Numbered from the stretch's first letter, positions 9,352-19,029 are shown. The stretch is DNA of 64,000 bases from Saprospiraceae bacterium (GCA_018057925.1 JAGPCT010000013.1:1-64000); one strand, 5' to 3'. The notes: generated by a model not told the origin, from the letters alone. A program made the numbers and translations.

Positions 9352-9423
9352 CCCAAATTTCTCTTAAAGGCAATATATTTCTTAAAGAAACAATTGTACC
9401 TTTAATTTGAATTCAGGTTTAAT
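9347..9423. repeat. Palindromic intergenic element after hppD (AACCC...GGTTTAA type)
   Basis: The element begins TTTAACCCAAATT at 9348, within the hppD stop codon, and ends GAATTCAGGTTTAA. The termini are inverted copies. Inside, CTTAAAGGCAA and TACCTTTAA also pair. It resembles the short element at 49257-49313, which has the same AACCC...AAAGGCAA order. Confidence 0.55.
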
Positions 9424-9490
9424 GGGTGTTGCCGCCGATATTGGCACTATTTTACAAAAATGATGTGTAAAATTTTACTCAAAAAATTAA

Positions 9491-9520
9491 AAGGGCAAGC
9501 ATCTGATGTTTGCCCTTTTT
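9491..9520 (+). terminator. Intrinsic terminator after hmgA-hppD
   Basis: AAGGGCAAGCA pairs with TGTTTGCCCTT across a 5-nt loop (one G-T wobble), followed by a T run. It lies 140 bases after the hppD stop and would end the operon transcript. Confidence 0.8.
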
Positions 9521-9557
9521 CGCCCAAATTGATTTTGTTGGCAAAAATAATGTCTTT

Positions 9558-9655
9558 AGCCCCAATTCAGCTTTATACAAATGCGGAATCGATATGCAAT
9601 TCGTGGTCAGCGCTCCTCTGATTCGTAAAACTTCGATATCTGAACTCGGTTTTAA
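9558..9655. repeat. Degenerate copy of the dispersed palindromic element
   Basis: The segment starts CCCCAATTCAGC and contains ATGCGGAATCGAT and ATTCGT blocks shared with the full-length elements at 29228 and 47480. It ends with GAACTCGGTTTTAA. It is diverged, so the assignment is tentative. Confidence 0.4.
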
Positions 9656-10107
9656 TTTTTCATGATTACCAATATTTCTGAATAGGAAAGGGTATTCTGA
9701 GTTTAGAATAATGAGAATATTTATTTGATCAAGTTATAAAACGTTTAGTAGTTATCTTCATAATTATTCTTTTATTCCTTAAAATCCTTATATTAACACA
9801 TGGAATAAAAAAATATGAGTAAAAAAAATTTGGTAATAAATTTATAAAAGATATATTTGTTGCTGCTAAAGTGTGCAATTTCAGCAACTTTTGTTCTTTT
9901 TATAAGATTTGATTTCTCAGATATTTCAAAAGGGAATAATTTGGGAATGGCGAAATAGATTTTTATTATCCTAAGTATATACGGATGTGAACATTCTTCG
10001 CAAGAGTCCAAAAAGATAGGTGTGCTGAAATAGTTGTCATTAAATAGACAGAACGCTTTTTGCTAAGCTTCATTCAATCTTATTAAAAGAATTTAAATTA
10101 TTGAAAT

Positions 10108-13100
10108 ATGATCAAGAACATTTCTACATTTTTTCCTCTTAATAAACCATATATCAAGCTTTTGAGCTTTGTATTGTTGTTAAGTGTATGGGCTATATCT
10201 GCTCAATCCGCATTTGCCAATGAAGGCAATGGTAAGGGCGTTTTGGTACAAAAAGAACAAAATCTCGACGCCAGCCAGTGGTGTATTTGTCCGCCTTCAT
10301 GGATTAACGTAAGTTGTAGCCAATTGGATCCGGGGTTGAACTATGGCAATCCAACCATTGCTTATGGATGTAATTGCGGCTCCATCATTTATGGGCCATA
10401 CATTCAGGACAACAGAGTTGGATGTGGCTCAGGTACTATTATCAAAACGTGGAACATTTGGACGGTTTATGGAGACTATACATGTGTTCAGACTATAAAT
10501 GTCACAGGCGGATACAATGGATACCCTGTGATTCAATGGCCGCCGGATTACACTGTTACCGGATGTGGTGCCGCCACCGATCCGGAGTTGCTTCCTCCGC
10601 CATATAATAAGCCTACATGGTGGGCACCAGAGTGTTCTCAGTTGATGTACACTTGGTATGATGAGGTGTTTTATACAGAGAATATTCAAGGTATTTGTAA
10701 GAAGATTCTTAGACACTGGAAAGTCATAGATTGGTGTATATATAATGTGGATTGTCCATGGCTTGGCGGCTATTGGACTTGTACACAATTAATTATGGTC
10801 AAAGATACTTATCCACCGACTATAAATTGTCCGGGCGATGTCGTCGTAGATGCCGGACCTAACTGTTCAGGCTCTTATGTCCATATCCCTCCCGCCACTT
10901 CAGGTGACCCGTGTGGCAGTGTTGTGATAACCAATAATTCACATTATTGTGTTTATGGAGGGGCTGATGCAAGTGGATATTATCCTCCAGGTACCACAAA
11001 GGTTACCTTTACAGCGAGAGATGCTTGTGGAAATAAAACTTCTTGTTCGATTAATGTTACTGTAACAGATAAAAAGAAGCCTTCACCTGTGGTATATTAT
11101 GGACTAAGCACTACTTTGATGTGTGTCAATCCACAACCAATGATTGAAATTCAGGCAAGATGGTTCGACGCAGGATCATTTGATAACTGTACACCTAATA
11201 GCCGTTTGAAGTTTGATGTATATCCTAAAGTATTTACATGTGCAGATCGTGGATACAATGATGTTACCGTCACTGTTACAGATGAAGCAGGCAATAAAGA
11301 AACTGTAAAGACTTACATCATTGTTGATGACAATGTCGGATGTTGTGGTCCTGATACGACCAATCCACCGAATTTGGTATGTCCTGGTGATATTACCGTA
11401 GATGCAACATCGGCGGATTGCTCGGGCGCATTTGTTGATTTAGCTAAAGCAACAGCAACAAGTGATTGTAATGGTCCGGTTAAAATAACAAATAATTCGC
11501 CTTATGCGACGTCCAATGGTGCTAATGCAAGTGGAACTTATCCTGTGGGTGTTACAGTAGTTACATTTACTGCGATAGATTATTGCAACAAAAAGACAAC
11601 CTGCAAAACGACAATACGAGTTAAGGATGGCAAGAAGCCTTCTCCGGTTGTGTTCTATGGCTTGGCTGTAGCTCTTGCCGAAGATACACTCAATGGCGGT
11701 GGTACCATTACTTTAGTTCCGGAATGGTTTGATGCCGGTTCTTTTGATAACTGTACAGCCAATGGTGATTTGGTCTTCTCTGTAGAACCATCAACATTTA
11801 ATTGTGATAGTCTGGGTCAGCGTAATGTACGTGTAACGGTAACAGACGAGTCAGGAAATACAGAATATGTCAATACCTATGTTATCATTCAGGATCCTGA
11901 TGGTGTCTGTGTGACCGATTTTACAGCCAATGTTGCCGGACTTATCCGCACAGAAGATGGAGAGAAAATCTCTTCAGTAGATATGTATGCTTTGACAACA
12001 GACACTACTTATCAGAAGAAAGTTGACGGAGACTATGTTTTACTTAACCTTAAAGGTGGTGAGAAATATGAGATAGCGCCTAAAAAAGCGGATGACTTTA
12101 GCAATGGCGTATCAACACGAGATTTAATTATTCTCAAAAACCATATTTTGGGTAAAACACTTATCCAAAGTCCTTATAAGCTATTAGCAGCAGATGTAAA
12201 TAACGATAAGATCATCAATACTGCGGATTTAATCATGCTTCGTAAATTGGTATTGGGAACAATCGACAGCTTACCTGGCAATTATAGCTGGAAATTTGTT
12301 GATGGAGACTATATCTTTGATCCATTCAAGCCTGCTCTAACACAAGATTATCCGACTTCTGTTAAAATATCCAAGTTGAAGGATAGTAAAGATGGCGTTT
12401 CATTTATCGGTGCTAAGATGGGTGACCTTAATGGCTCAGTGTTGGCAAGCATGACATCCGGAGGTATCAAAGTGAGAAATGAAGGTAACATCAAATTCTA
12501 TGCATTGGCGTCTGAGTCTGGTCGTAATGTAAAGGTTGACTTTACACCGGAGATGATGGTTAATACGGATGGGATGCAGATGGAAATTAATTTCGATCCG
12601 ACAATAGTAGCATTTAAGGGCATTGTTCCAACAATGCTTACAGGATTCGCTTCGGCAGCCAACTTGAATACCAAAGAATTGGCAAATGGTATTTTAAAGT
12701 TGAGCTGGACAGGAAATGAAGCTGTATCAATAGATCCAAGTCAAGTTATGTTTTCTATCGTGTTTGAACGCTTGACTGAGACTGGGGATGTTAAACTGAA
12801 ATTGAATCATTTTGATATGAGTCCGGAACTATATGATCAGTTTGAGAATACCTATAATATTGAATTGATAAATGAGAAGGTTGAAACGAACGACGGATTT
12901 GCCCTCTTCCAGAATAGACCGAATCCATTACAATCATATACAACGATAGGATTTAACCTTCCGGAAGCATCTGATATTGAGTTGAATATTTACAACATCG
13001 ATGGAGAATTGGTAAAACAAATTAGCGGTAACTATCCTAAAGGGACCAACAATATCCAAGTTGATTGGAATAAAGCCAAAGGTATTTACTATTATTCATT

Positions 13101-13149
13101 GAAGGCTGGAAATCATACAGCAACCAAGAAGATGATAGTTGTTGATTAA
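10108..13149 (+). CDS. Large secreted HYR/dockerin-type protein with T9SS type A sorting domain
   Basis: 1013 aa. The N-terminus has a long signal sequence (about 1-38, ending AQSAFANEG). A cysteine- and tryptophan-rich region follows (about 50-230). Two similar HYR/Ig-like modules come next (about 231-330 and 418-520); each has PP-x-(I/L)-x-CPGD(V/I)-VDA, a (V/T)ITNNS strand, and a G-x-YP-G-T-VTFTA-D-C-N block. After them is a dockerin-like pair of calcium loops (about 660-715, including DVNNDKIINTADLIMLRK). A cohesin-like beta region (about 794-905) and a type A T9SS domain (about 930-1013, from NRPNP to MIVVD) close the protein. It is probably surface-exposed or released, with a structural or adhesive role inferred from domains. 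A terminator follows at 13171-13205. Confidence 0.85.
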   Translation: MIKNISTFFPLNKPYIKLLSFVLLLSVWAISAQSAFANEGNGKGVLVQKEQNLDASQWCICPPSWINVSCSQLDPGLNYGNPTIAYGCNCGSIIYGPYIQDNRVGCGSGTIIKTWNIWTVYGDYTCVQTINVTGGYNGYPVIQWPPDYTVTGCGAATDPELLPPPYNKPTWWAPECSQLMYTWYDEVFYTENIQGICKKILRHWKVIDWCIYNVDCPWLGGYWTCTQLIMVKDTYPPTINCPGDVVVDAGPNCSGSYVHIPPATSGDPCGSVVITNNSHYCVYGGADASGYYPPGTTKVTFTARDACGNKTSCSINVTVTDKKKPSPVVYYGLSTTLMCVNPQPMIEIQARWFDAGSFDNCTPNSRLKFDVYPKVFTCADRGYNDVTVTVTDEAGNKETVKTYIIVDDNVGCCGPDTTNPPNLVCPGDITVDATSADCSGAFVDLAKATATSDCNGPVKITNNSPYATSNGANASGTYPVGVTVVTFTAIDYCNKKTTCKTTIRVKDGKKPSPVVFYGLAVALAEDTLNGGGTITLVPEWFDAGSFDNCTANGDLVFSVEPSTFNCDSLGQRNVRVTVTDESGNTEYVNTYVIIQDPDGVCVTDFTANVAGLIRTEDGEKISSVDMYALTTDTTYQKKVDGDYVLLNLKGGEKYEIAPKKADDFSNGVSTRDLIILKNHILGKTLIQSPYKLLAADVNNDKIINTADLIMLRKLVLGTIDSLPGNYSWKFVDGDYIFDPFKPALTQDYPTSVKISKLKDSKDGVSFIGAKMGDLNGSVLASMTSGGIKVRNEGNIKFYALASESGRNVKVDFTPEMMVNTDGMQMEINFDPTIVAFKGIVPTMLTGFASAANLNTKELANGILKLSWTGNEAVSIDPSQVMFSIVFERLTETGDVKLKLNHFDMSPELYDQFENTYNIELINEKVETNDGFALFQNRPNPLQSYTTIGFNLPEASDIELNIYNIDGELVKQISGNYPKGTNNIQVDWNKAKGIYYYSLKAGNHTATKKMIVVD

Positions 13150-13170
13150 TTCAAATAAATAAATGAATAT

Positions 13171-13205
13171 AAAAAGGCTTGGCATGAGATTGTCAAGCCT
13201 TTTTT
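13171..13205 (+). terminator. Intrinsic terminator
   Basis: AAAAAGGCTTGGCA pairs with TGTCAAGCCTTTTT across a 6-nt loop, ending in a T run. It lies 21 bases after the stop of the HYR/dockerin gene. Confidence 0.88.
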
Positions 13206-13221
13206 ATTGGAATCGAGTTCT

Positions 13222-13283
13222 GATTAGACCCGTATTCTGCTTTATAGGTTTTGCAAAACCTTTACTGTTGAATTCGGGTATCA
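13222..13283. repeat. Dispersed palindromic element, short form (R module)
   Basis: Nested pairing is visible: ACCCG with CGGGT at the outside, and GGTTTTGCAAAACC as the apical hairpin. The GAATTCGGGTAT end matches the copies at 38828, 47573 and 58282. This copy has only the roughly 60-bp R module. Confidence 0.65.
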
Positions 13284-13358
13284 GATTGCTTATTTTAATG
13301 AGGAGATTAATTTTACAAAATTTTTATACTATAAATTTTATAGATTTACACAATATTG

Positions 13359-14468
13359 ATGTTGCGAATGAATGAAAAATTGAAAACAAGTACTATGCCC
13401 ACTTTCTTTGAAAGTGAAGAAATGACAGCATTGGAAGCAATTTCTGAAGCCCAGAAAATAGCGTTTGGGCCTATCGTTTTTCAAGCTGTCAGGCTATTGA
13501 GGGATAAAGGCATTCTATCATTCCTTGTGAAAAATAGGGAAGTAGGTTCTACAGAATCTGAAATCGCTCAAGCTACCGGGGTATCCGAATATGGAGTTCG
13601 TGTTTTATTGGAGTCAGGTCTTGGAGCGAAGGTGTGTCATAGGCGTGACGGCAGATATTTTATTTCTAAAGTGGGATTATTTTTTCTCAATGATAAGATG
13701 ACAAAAGTCAACATGGACTTTGTGCAAGATGTATGTTACAAGGCTATGTGGCACTTAGAAGACTCTATTGATAAAGGAAGTCCTGAAGGTTTGAAGGAGT
13801 TGGGGCCATGGGAGACTATTTATCAAGGATTGAGCATATTACCTGAACCTGCTTTGACGTCTTGGTTTAACTTTGATCACTTTTATTCAGATCAGGTGTT
13901 CAACAATATTATGCCAATTATTTTTGAAAATGCACCCCAACAGATATTTGATATCGGAGGAAATACCGGTAAATTTTCTATAGCTTGCTGTGACTATAAC
14001 AAGGATGTAAAGGTTACGATCTGTGATTTAGCAGTTCAGTTGGAACATGCTCAGGATTATTTGGGTCAATTGGGATATGGAGAAAGGGTCAAACGACACC
14101 AAATGAATGTACTAGAATCCAATCTGAAGTTTCCGGATACAGCGGATGTGATTATGATGAGCCAGTTTTTAGATTGTTTTTCTGAAGCAGAAATTATACA
14201 TATACTAAAAGAAGTTCAGGGAGGGCTTAATCCGGATGGATCAATCTTTATTTTAGAAACCTATTGGGATCGTCAAAAATTTGAAATATCTGCGTTCTGT
14301 CTTCAGCAGACAAGCCTATACTTTACTGCCATAGCCAATGGAAACAGCAAGATGTATCATTCGGATCAAATGAAGCGGTGTATTGAAGCTGCCGGTCTTA
14401 AGGTGGAACTTGAGGTAGATGGATTAGGAATTAGCCATACTTTATTTAAGTGTAAATTAAATAGTTAG
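13359..14468 (+). CDS. SAM-dependent methyltransferase, O-methyltransferase-like
   Basis: About 369 aa from the ATG at 13359; a second ATG at 13368 is equally plausible. The N-terminal about 110 residues form a winged-helix-like dimerisation region (EIAQATGVSEYGVRVLLESG), as in class I O-methyltransferases. The SAM-binding domain begins at IFDIGGNTGKFS, followed by VTICDLAVQLEHA and DVIMMSQFLDCFSEAEI. The stop is 4 bases before the next start, so it forms a two-gene operon with the flavin-dependent halogenase-like enzyme. This pairing suggests tailoring of a small aromatic or polyene metabolite, which is inference. The substrate is unknown. Confidence 0.8.
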   Translation: MLRMNEKLKTSTMPTFFESEEMTALEAISEAQKIAFGPIVFQAVRLLRDKGILSFLVKNREVGSTESEIAQATGVSEYGVRVLLESGLGAKVCHRRDGRYFISKVGLFFLNDKMTKVNMDFVQDVCYKAMWHLEDSIDKGSPEGLKELGPWETIYQGLSILPEPALTSWFNFDHFYSDQVFNNIMPIIFENAPQQIFDIGGNTGKFSIACCDYNKDVKVTICDLAVQLEHAQDYLGQLGYGERVKRHQMNVLESNLKFPDTADVIMMSQFLDCFSEAEIIHILKEVQGGLNPDGSIFILETYWDRQKFEISAFCLQQTSLYFTAIANGNSKMYHSDQMKRCIEAAGLKVELEVDGLGISHTLFKCKLNS

Positions 14469-14472
14469 AACT

Positions 14473-15693
14473 ATGAGAGTAGAAAATACTACTGTCCTTA
14501 TTATTGGTGCCGGTCCGGCAGGAAGCGTTGCCGCCGGGATTTTGAAACAGCATGATATACCCACTATTGTGGTTGAAAAGGAGAAGTTTCCAAGGTTTGT
14601 AATCGGGGAGAGCCTGTTGCCACGGTGTATGGAGGCATTTCAAGAAGCTGGATTTATGGATGATCTTGAGCAGCAGGGCTTTCAAGAAAAAAATGGGGCT
14701 TTTTTTATCAGGGATCATGATATCTGTGATTTTAGCTTCGAAACACAATTTACAAAAGGATGGAATAAGACTTGGCAAATGCAGAGAGCCAGATTTGATA
14801 AATGTCTTACTGACAACTTAGAGAAAAGGGGTGTTGATCTTAGATTCCAGCACACAGTCCAATCCATAACATTTGAAGGGAGTGATTCGACGACAACAAT
14901 TATCAATGAGGAAGGAGAGGAATTTCAAATAAAGGCAAGATTTATAATGGATGCAAGTGGTTATGGAAGAGTTATACCGCGGTTGTTTCAATTGGATAGA
15001 CCTTCCGAGTTGCCACCTCGAAAAACTTTGCTTGTCCATTTAAAGGATCCCAATAGACAGCAATATCAGCAACCTGATCGTATTCATGTTATAGTTCAAC
15101 AGTTGCAGACTTGGATTTGGCTTATTCCTTTTTCCGATGGTACAACATCAGTTGGCTTTGTGAGCAATCCTGATTACTTTGAAGGTCTTCACGGAAGCAC
15201 GGAAGAACAGATGCGCACTTTAATAGAACGTGAACCAATGATAAGAGAAAGGTTTGCGGATGTGGAATTCTTATTTGAACCTCGGTTTTTATCAGGATGG
15301 AGTGTTACAACAGAAAAATTTTATGGGGATGGGTATGTCTTAACCGGCAACGTAACTGAGTTTTTGGATCCTGTATTTTCCAGCGGGGTTACTCTGGCTG
15401 CTGTATCATCTTCTTTGGCTGCTAATTTGGTAGTAAAAATGATGAATGGCGGAGAGGTAGATTGGGATATGGACTATATGGTGCCCATGGAAGAAGGTGT
15501 AGATGTGTTTAGGACTTATGTCAATGCATGGTATAATGGTGATTTACAGAAAATATTTTTTTCCAATCGTATTGAGGAGTCTATCAAAGCCCAGATATGT
15601 AGTGTGTTGGCGGGTTATGTATGGGATTATTCCAATCCATTTGTAAGGAAGCACAAGGAAAGGGTAGAAGGATTAGCACAGATGATTGAATAG
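14473..15693 (+). CDS. FAD-dependent oxidoreductase of the flavin halogenase-like family
   Basis: 406 aa. The N-terminal dinucleotide-binding loop VLIIGAGPAGSVAAG binds FAD. The PRFVIGESLLPRC segment and the internal WIWLIP (W214-P219) match the GESLLP and WxWxIP signatures of flavin-dependent halogenases and their relatives. A second FAD contact is the GDGYVLTGNVTEFLDPVFSSG block. Related proteins in Bacteroidota occur in flexirubin and aryl polyene clusters, but no polyketide-type genes are nearby here. Whether it halogenates or hydroxylates cannot be told from sequence; I did not identify the catalytic lysine confidently. It is co-transcribed with the methyltransferase and ends at a shared bidirectional terminator. 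Confidence 0.8.
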   Translation: MRVENTTVLIIGAGPAGSVAAGILKQHDIPTIVVEKEKFPRFVIGESLLPRCMEAFQEAGFMDDLEQQGFQEKNGAFFIRDHDICDFSFETQFTKGWNKTWQMQRARFDKCLTDNLEKRGVDLRFQHTVQSITFEGSDSTTTIINEEGEEFQIKARFIMDASGYGRVIPRLFQLDRPSELPPRKTLLVHLKDPNRQQYQQPDRIHVIVQQLQTWIWLIPFSDGTTSVGFVSNPDYFEGLHGSTEEQMRTLIEREPMIRERFADVEFLFEPRFLSGWSVTTEKFYGDGYVLTGNVTEFLDPVFSSGVTLAAVSSSLAANLVVKMMNGGEVDWDMDYMVPMEEGVDVFRTYVNAWYNGDLQKIFFSNRIEESIKAQICSVLAGYVWDYSNPFVRKHKERVEGLAQMIE

Positions 15694-15700
15694 TGGACAT

Positions 15701-15736
15701 AAAAAAGGGTTATGATTTGTATTCATAACCCTTTTT
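15701..15736. terminator. Bidirectional intrinsic terminator
   Basis: A perfect 14-bp stem (15702-15715 with 15723-15736) has A-tracts on one side and T-tracts on the other. It lies between the convergent halogenase-like gene and rpoD and can serve both. Confidence 0.92.
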
Positions 15737-15741
15737 AAGTA

Positions 15742-16611
15742 TTAATTACCTAAATAATGTTTCAATAATTTACTTCGGTTGACAGAGCGGAGTTTGTTTA
15801 TCGCTTTATCTTTTATTTGACGAACTCTTTCGCGAGTCAGTCCAAACTTATCACCTATATCTTCTAATGACATAGGATGGTCGATTCCTATTCCGTAATA
15901 TAGCTTGATGACGTCACATTGTCGATCGGTCAGCGTACTTAAAGAGCGTTCTATTTCCCGTCGAAGAGACTCAACGTATTCCAATGAAGCGTCGGTGTTG
16001 GGAGTGGAGTTGTTTTCCAGAACGTCCATCAGAGAGTTATCTTCGCCGTCCACAAAGGGTGCGTCCATAGAGACGTGACGAGCAGCGACACCAAGTGTCG
16101 TTTCAACTTCTTCGGTCGGTATCTCAAGTATGCCTGCTAATTCTTCAGCGGAAGGTTCTCTTTCATATTGTTGTTCCAATTCAGAAAAAGCACGGTTTAT
16201 TTTGTTCAACGAACCTACTTTGTTGAGGGGAAGTCGTACAATACGAGATTGTTCTGCCAATGCTTGTAGAATGGATTGACGAATCCACCATACGGCGTAA
16301 GAAATAAATTTAAAACCTCTTGTTTCGTCGAATCGTTGGGCGGCCTTGATCAAACCTAAGTTACCTTCATTGATTAAGTCACTCAATGAAAGGCCTTGAT
16401 TTTGATATTGCTTTGCTACCGATACAACAAAACGTAAGTTACCTTTTGTCAAACGCTCAAGTGCTTCCTGGTCACCTTGTTTGATGCGCTTTGCCAGTTC
16501 CACCTCTTCTTCAGGAGTTAACAAGTCCACTTTTCCAATTTCTTGTAAATATTTTTCAAGCGATTGGCTTTCTCTGTTGGTGATGGACTTTGTTATTTTT
16601 AGCTGCCTCAT
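15742..16611 (-). CDS. rpoD: Primary RNA polymerase sigma factor RpoD (Bacteroidota type)
   Basis: 289 aa, the compact form typical of the Bacteroidota primary sigma factor, without region 1.1. In order it shows region 1.2 ([20 protein letters not shown]), region 2 ([38 protein letters not shown], then the -10 reading [15 protein letters not shown]), region 3, and region 4 with a helix-turn-helix ([27 protein letters not shown]). It directs transcription from the TTG/TAnnTTTG promoters seen across this window. It stands alone with a promoter-like site at 16637-16665 and a shared terminator at its end. Confidence 0.95.
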   Translation of the reverse strand: MRQLKITKSITNRESQSLEKYLQEIGKVDLLTPEEEVELAKRIKQGDQEALERLTKGNLRFVVSVAKQYQNQGLSLSDLINEGNLGLIKAAQRFDETRGFKFISYAVWWIRQSILQALAEQSRIVRLPLNKVGSLNKINRAFSELEQQYEREPSAEELAGILEIPTEEVETTLGVAARHVSMDAPFVDGEDNSLMDVLENNSTPNTDASLEYVESLRREIERSLSTLTDRQCDVIKLYYGIGIDHPMSLEDIGDKFGLTRERVRQIKDKAINKLRSVNRSKLLKHYLGN

Positions 16612-17073
16612 TAAAAATTTGTTTTAAAAATGGATGCGAAGATAGAAAATGTTATAGAATAACAACGTAAACATCCTAAGAATCATAAATGTTTATTTTG
16701 TATAAAAAGTTCCAATAACGATAATATCTTGCTGCAAATTGTTGTCTGATATCTACAACACATTTTTACTGAGAAAGTTAATTATTTGTTACAATAATTT
16801 TTAATTGGTTCAAAAGTCAATCATGTTGGACTGTGAAAGGGGTTATAAGCACTTATTATTGAAATTGATGTTGGATGAATACAGAACGTGTAAAAGAGAA
16901 ATAAGGAATATTAAATGCGCTAAAAAGAATAATAAAGCAAAGAAAAATAATATTTTAGACGAAAAAGTCTTATGTATATCGAAATAATAATTATTTTACC
17001 CTCGAAATCAAAAATCAGGTGAATAGATTGCAATTTTACACCGGTTTATTTGTTTCAGTTAAGAAATAAAAGA
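16612..17073. other. Divergent intergenic region upstream of rpoD
   Basis: 462 bases between rpoD (minus) and the START-like gene (plus). It holds the rpoD promoter candidate. The rest is AT-rich with one short lysine-rich plus-strand frame (16805-16987, TTG start) that I do not regard as a gene. Confidence 0.55.
16637..16665 (-). promoter_or_regulatory. Promoter candidate for rpoD
   Basis: On the minus strand, TTG (16665-16663) and TATCTTCG (16644-16637) are 18 bases apart. This fits the Bacteroidota consensus with TTCG in place of TTTG. The ATG follows 25 bases after the box. Confidence 0.45.
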
Positions 17074-17457
17074 ATGAAAAAAACTCAATTTGAAATAGAA
17101 TATTTATTTAAGGCGTCGCCAACGATTATTTATACTTTTATAACGACGCCGACTTGTCTTATCCGATGGTTTTGTGAAGAAGCCGATGTTGATAATGACT
17201 TATTTACCTTTAAGTGGAAGGATTCAGAGGAGACGGCTATATTGGTTGATGATTATGAAGACGAGTTGTTGCGTTTCCGATGGGAAGATGCTGTGGCAGA
17301 TAATGAGTTTTTGGAATTTCATATTGAGACATCACCTGTTACAGAAGAGACCATATTGAGAATCATCGGATGGGCTGAGCCTTCTGAGCATCAATATCAA
17401 GTGGATTTTTGGAATAATCAAATGAAAGCATTAAAGAAAGCAATGGGGGAGAATTAG
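17074..17457 (+). CDS. START-like domain protein (SRPBCC fold)
   Basis: 127 aa from the ATG at 17074. A TTG start at 17050 is less likely because MKKTQFEIEYLF begins the conserved domain. The whole protein fits the small START/AHA1-like fold: an N-terminal strand (FEIEYLFKAS), the helix TIIYTFITTP, the CLIRWFCEEADV segment, paired beta strands, and a long C-terminal helix (WNNQMKALKKAMGEN). This family is common and single-copy in Bacteroidota; its ligand is unknown. It lies 49 bases upstream of the amino-acid permease and may share its transcript. Confidence 0.75.
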   Translation: MKKTQFEIEYLFKASPTIIYTFITTPTCLIRWFCEEADVDNDLFTFKWKDSEETAILVDDYEDELLRFRWEDAVADNEFLEFHIETSPVTEETILRIIGWAEPSEHQYQVDFWNNQMKALKKAMGEN

Positions 17458-17506
17458 GCGCTGGTCACCCGATAACCATTAATTGATCAACTAAACGAAA
17501 CGTACT

Positions 17507-18955
17507 ATGTCTGCCGAACAACAGAGCTTCAGGCAATCACTTAAATTGACTGATGCAACCATGTTGGTCGCAGGGTCTATGATTGGGTCAGGAATATTTA
17601 TTGTTAGTGCGGACACAAGTCGAATGCTCGGCAGCAGTGGCTGGATGCTCACAGCGTGGATTATTGCTGGCGTATTGACACTTATCGCCGCCTTGAGCTA
17701 TGGAGAATTGGCGGGTATGTTTCCACGGGCCGGTGGGCAATATATATATTTGAAAGAGGCATATAATCCATTGATAGCGTTTTTGTATGGATGGACAATG
17801 TTTACGGTTATACAAGCAGGGACGATTGCTGCCGTTGCGGTGGCATTTGCCAAGTTTACATCCTATTTTATACCATGGTTTGGAGAGGGGAATATTCTTT
17901 TTAGCCTCGGTGCTTGGCAATTTAAGGGTTCTCAAGTTCTTGCTATTGTGAGCATTCTTGTTTTATCTGGAATCAATCTGAGAGGTATAAACTTGGGCAA
18001 GTTGGTTCAGACCACATTTACCATTGCTAAGTTGGCGAGTATATTTGGATTGATAATACTTGGATTGACATTGGGGTATAATGCAGATGTGGTAGCCCAA
18101 AATTTAACGGATATTTGGCACGCACAGCGATGGACGGGCAATGGATTTGAGGCGATATCGGGACAGGCATTGGTAATTGCTCTAGGTGGAGCAATGGTAG
18201 GGACATTGTTTTCTAGTGATGCATGGAATAATGTGACATTTATTGCCGGAGAGATAAAGAACCCGGCATCTAATATTCCCAAAAGCTTGTTTTTTGGGAC
18301 GTTGATTGTTACTGTATTGTATCTATTGACCAATTTAACCTATCTTTCGTTACTGCCATTGCATGGTCATCCCGGTGCAACAGATGCATTGTCGGGCGGA
18401 ATCGCATTTGCCATCAATGACAGGGTTGGTACAGCGGCGGCATCGCTCATATTTGGTGGAGCAGCAGCGGCCATCATGAGTATATTGATCATGGTATCTA
18501 CATTTGGTTGTAATAATGGTTTAATATTGGCCGGTAGCAGATTGTATTACGCTATGGCAAAAGATAGGTTGTTCTTTCCTAAGGCAGGAGATTTAAACCA
18601 AAATGCAGTGCCTGGTTTTGGGATAAAAGCACAAGCTATATGGGCTTCAGCGCTTTGTCTTACCGGAACTTATGGCGACTTGCTTGATTATTGCATATTT
18701 GCAGCTCTTTTGTTTTATATATTGACCATAGTAGGGATTTTTATATTGCGTAAGAAGCAACCGGAGACCAATAGACCATATAAGGCTTTTGGATATCCCT
18801 TTGTACCTGCATTGTATATCGTATGTGCCAGCATAATAGCTATAATATTGTTGGTTGATAAGACAGAAAATACCTTGCCGGGATTGGTTATTGTACTTTT
18901 GGGTATCCCGGTATATTATGTAATTAGAAAAAGGTTGAGTAAGGCCGTGGTTTAA
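17507..18955 (+). CDS. Amino-acid permease of the APC family
   Basis: 482 aa with about 12 hydrophobic helices. The first helix carries the APC signature GSMIGSGIF, where the unwound segment binds the amino-acid backbone. LSYGELAGMFPRAGGQYIYLKEAY is the conserved loop after helix 2. The protein ends in a hydrophobic pair and a short basic tail (VIRKRLSKAVV). It probably imports or exchanges amino acids across the inner membrane; specificity cannot be read. It would serve the protein-degrading lifestyle suggested by the secreted peptidases. Confidence 0.9.
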   Translation: MSAEQQSFRQSLKLTDATMLVAGSMIGSGIFIVSADTSRMLGSSGWMLTAWIIAGVLTLIAALSYGELAGMFPRAGGQYIYLKEAYNPLIAFLYGWTMFTVIQAGTIAAVAVAFAKFTSYFIPWFGEGNILFSLGAWQFKGSQVLAIVSILVLSGINLRGINLGKLVQTTFTIAKLASIFGLIILGLTLGYNADVVAQNLTDIWHAQRWTGNGFEAISGQALVIALGGAMVGTLFSSDAWNNVTFIAGEIKNPASNIPKSLFFGTLIVTVLYLLTNLTYLSLLPLHGHPGATDALSGGIAFAINDRVGTAAASLIFGGAAAAIMSILIMVSTFGCNNGLILAGSRLYYAMAKDRLFFPKAGDLNQNAVPGFGIKAQAIWASALCLTGTYGDLLDYCIFAALLFYILTIVGIFILRKKQPETNRPYKAFGYPFVPALYIVCASIIAIILLVDKTENTLPGLVIVLLGIPVYYVIRKRLSKAVV

Positions 18956-19029
18956 TTGATTTGTGCGAGCGAACGGAGGATAATTGTGATACCTCTGAGG
19001 ATAATTGCGATGCTTATTTAGTGCGTACA

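Larger units (their letters stand above)
9352..10107. other. Intergenic region after hppD
   Basis: 756 bases without a convincing gene. It contains the palindromic element that starts in the hppD stop codon, the terminator at 9491-9520 and a degenerate repeat copy at 9558-9655. After these comes very AT-rich DNA leading to the 10108 gene. A short minus-strand frame (9793-10011) has no recognisable features. Confidence 0.6.

Noticed and set aside
9793-10011. Minus-strand frame of 72 codons after hppD
   Set aside because: Composition is that of AT-rich intergenic DNA (Ile, Lys, Phe, Tyr), with no recognisable domain or coupling to a neighbour.
13163-13375. Plus-strand frame of 70 codons before the methyltransferase
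   Set aside because: It overlaps an intrinsic terminator, a palindromic repeat and the start of a real gene.
16805-16987. Plus-strand frame of 60 codons between rpoD and the START-like gene
   Set aside because: It needs a TTG start, is dominated by Lys/Asn at its end and lacks any motif.
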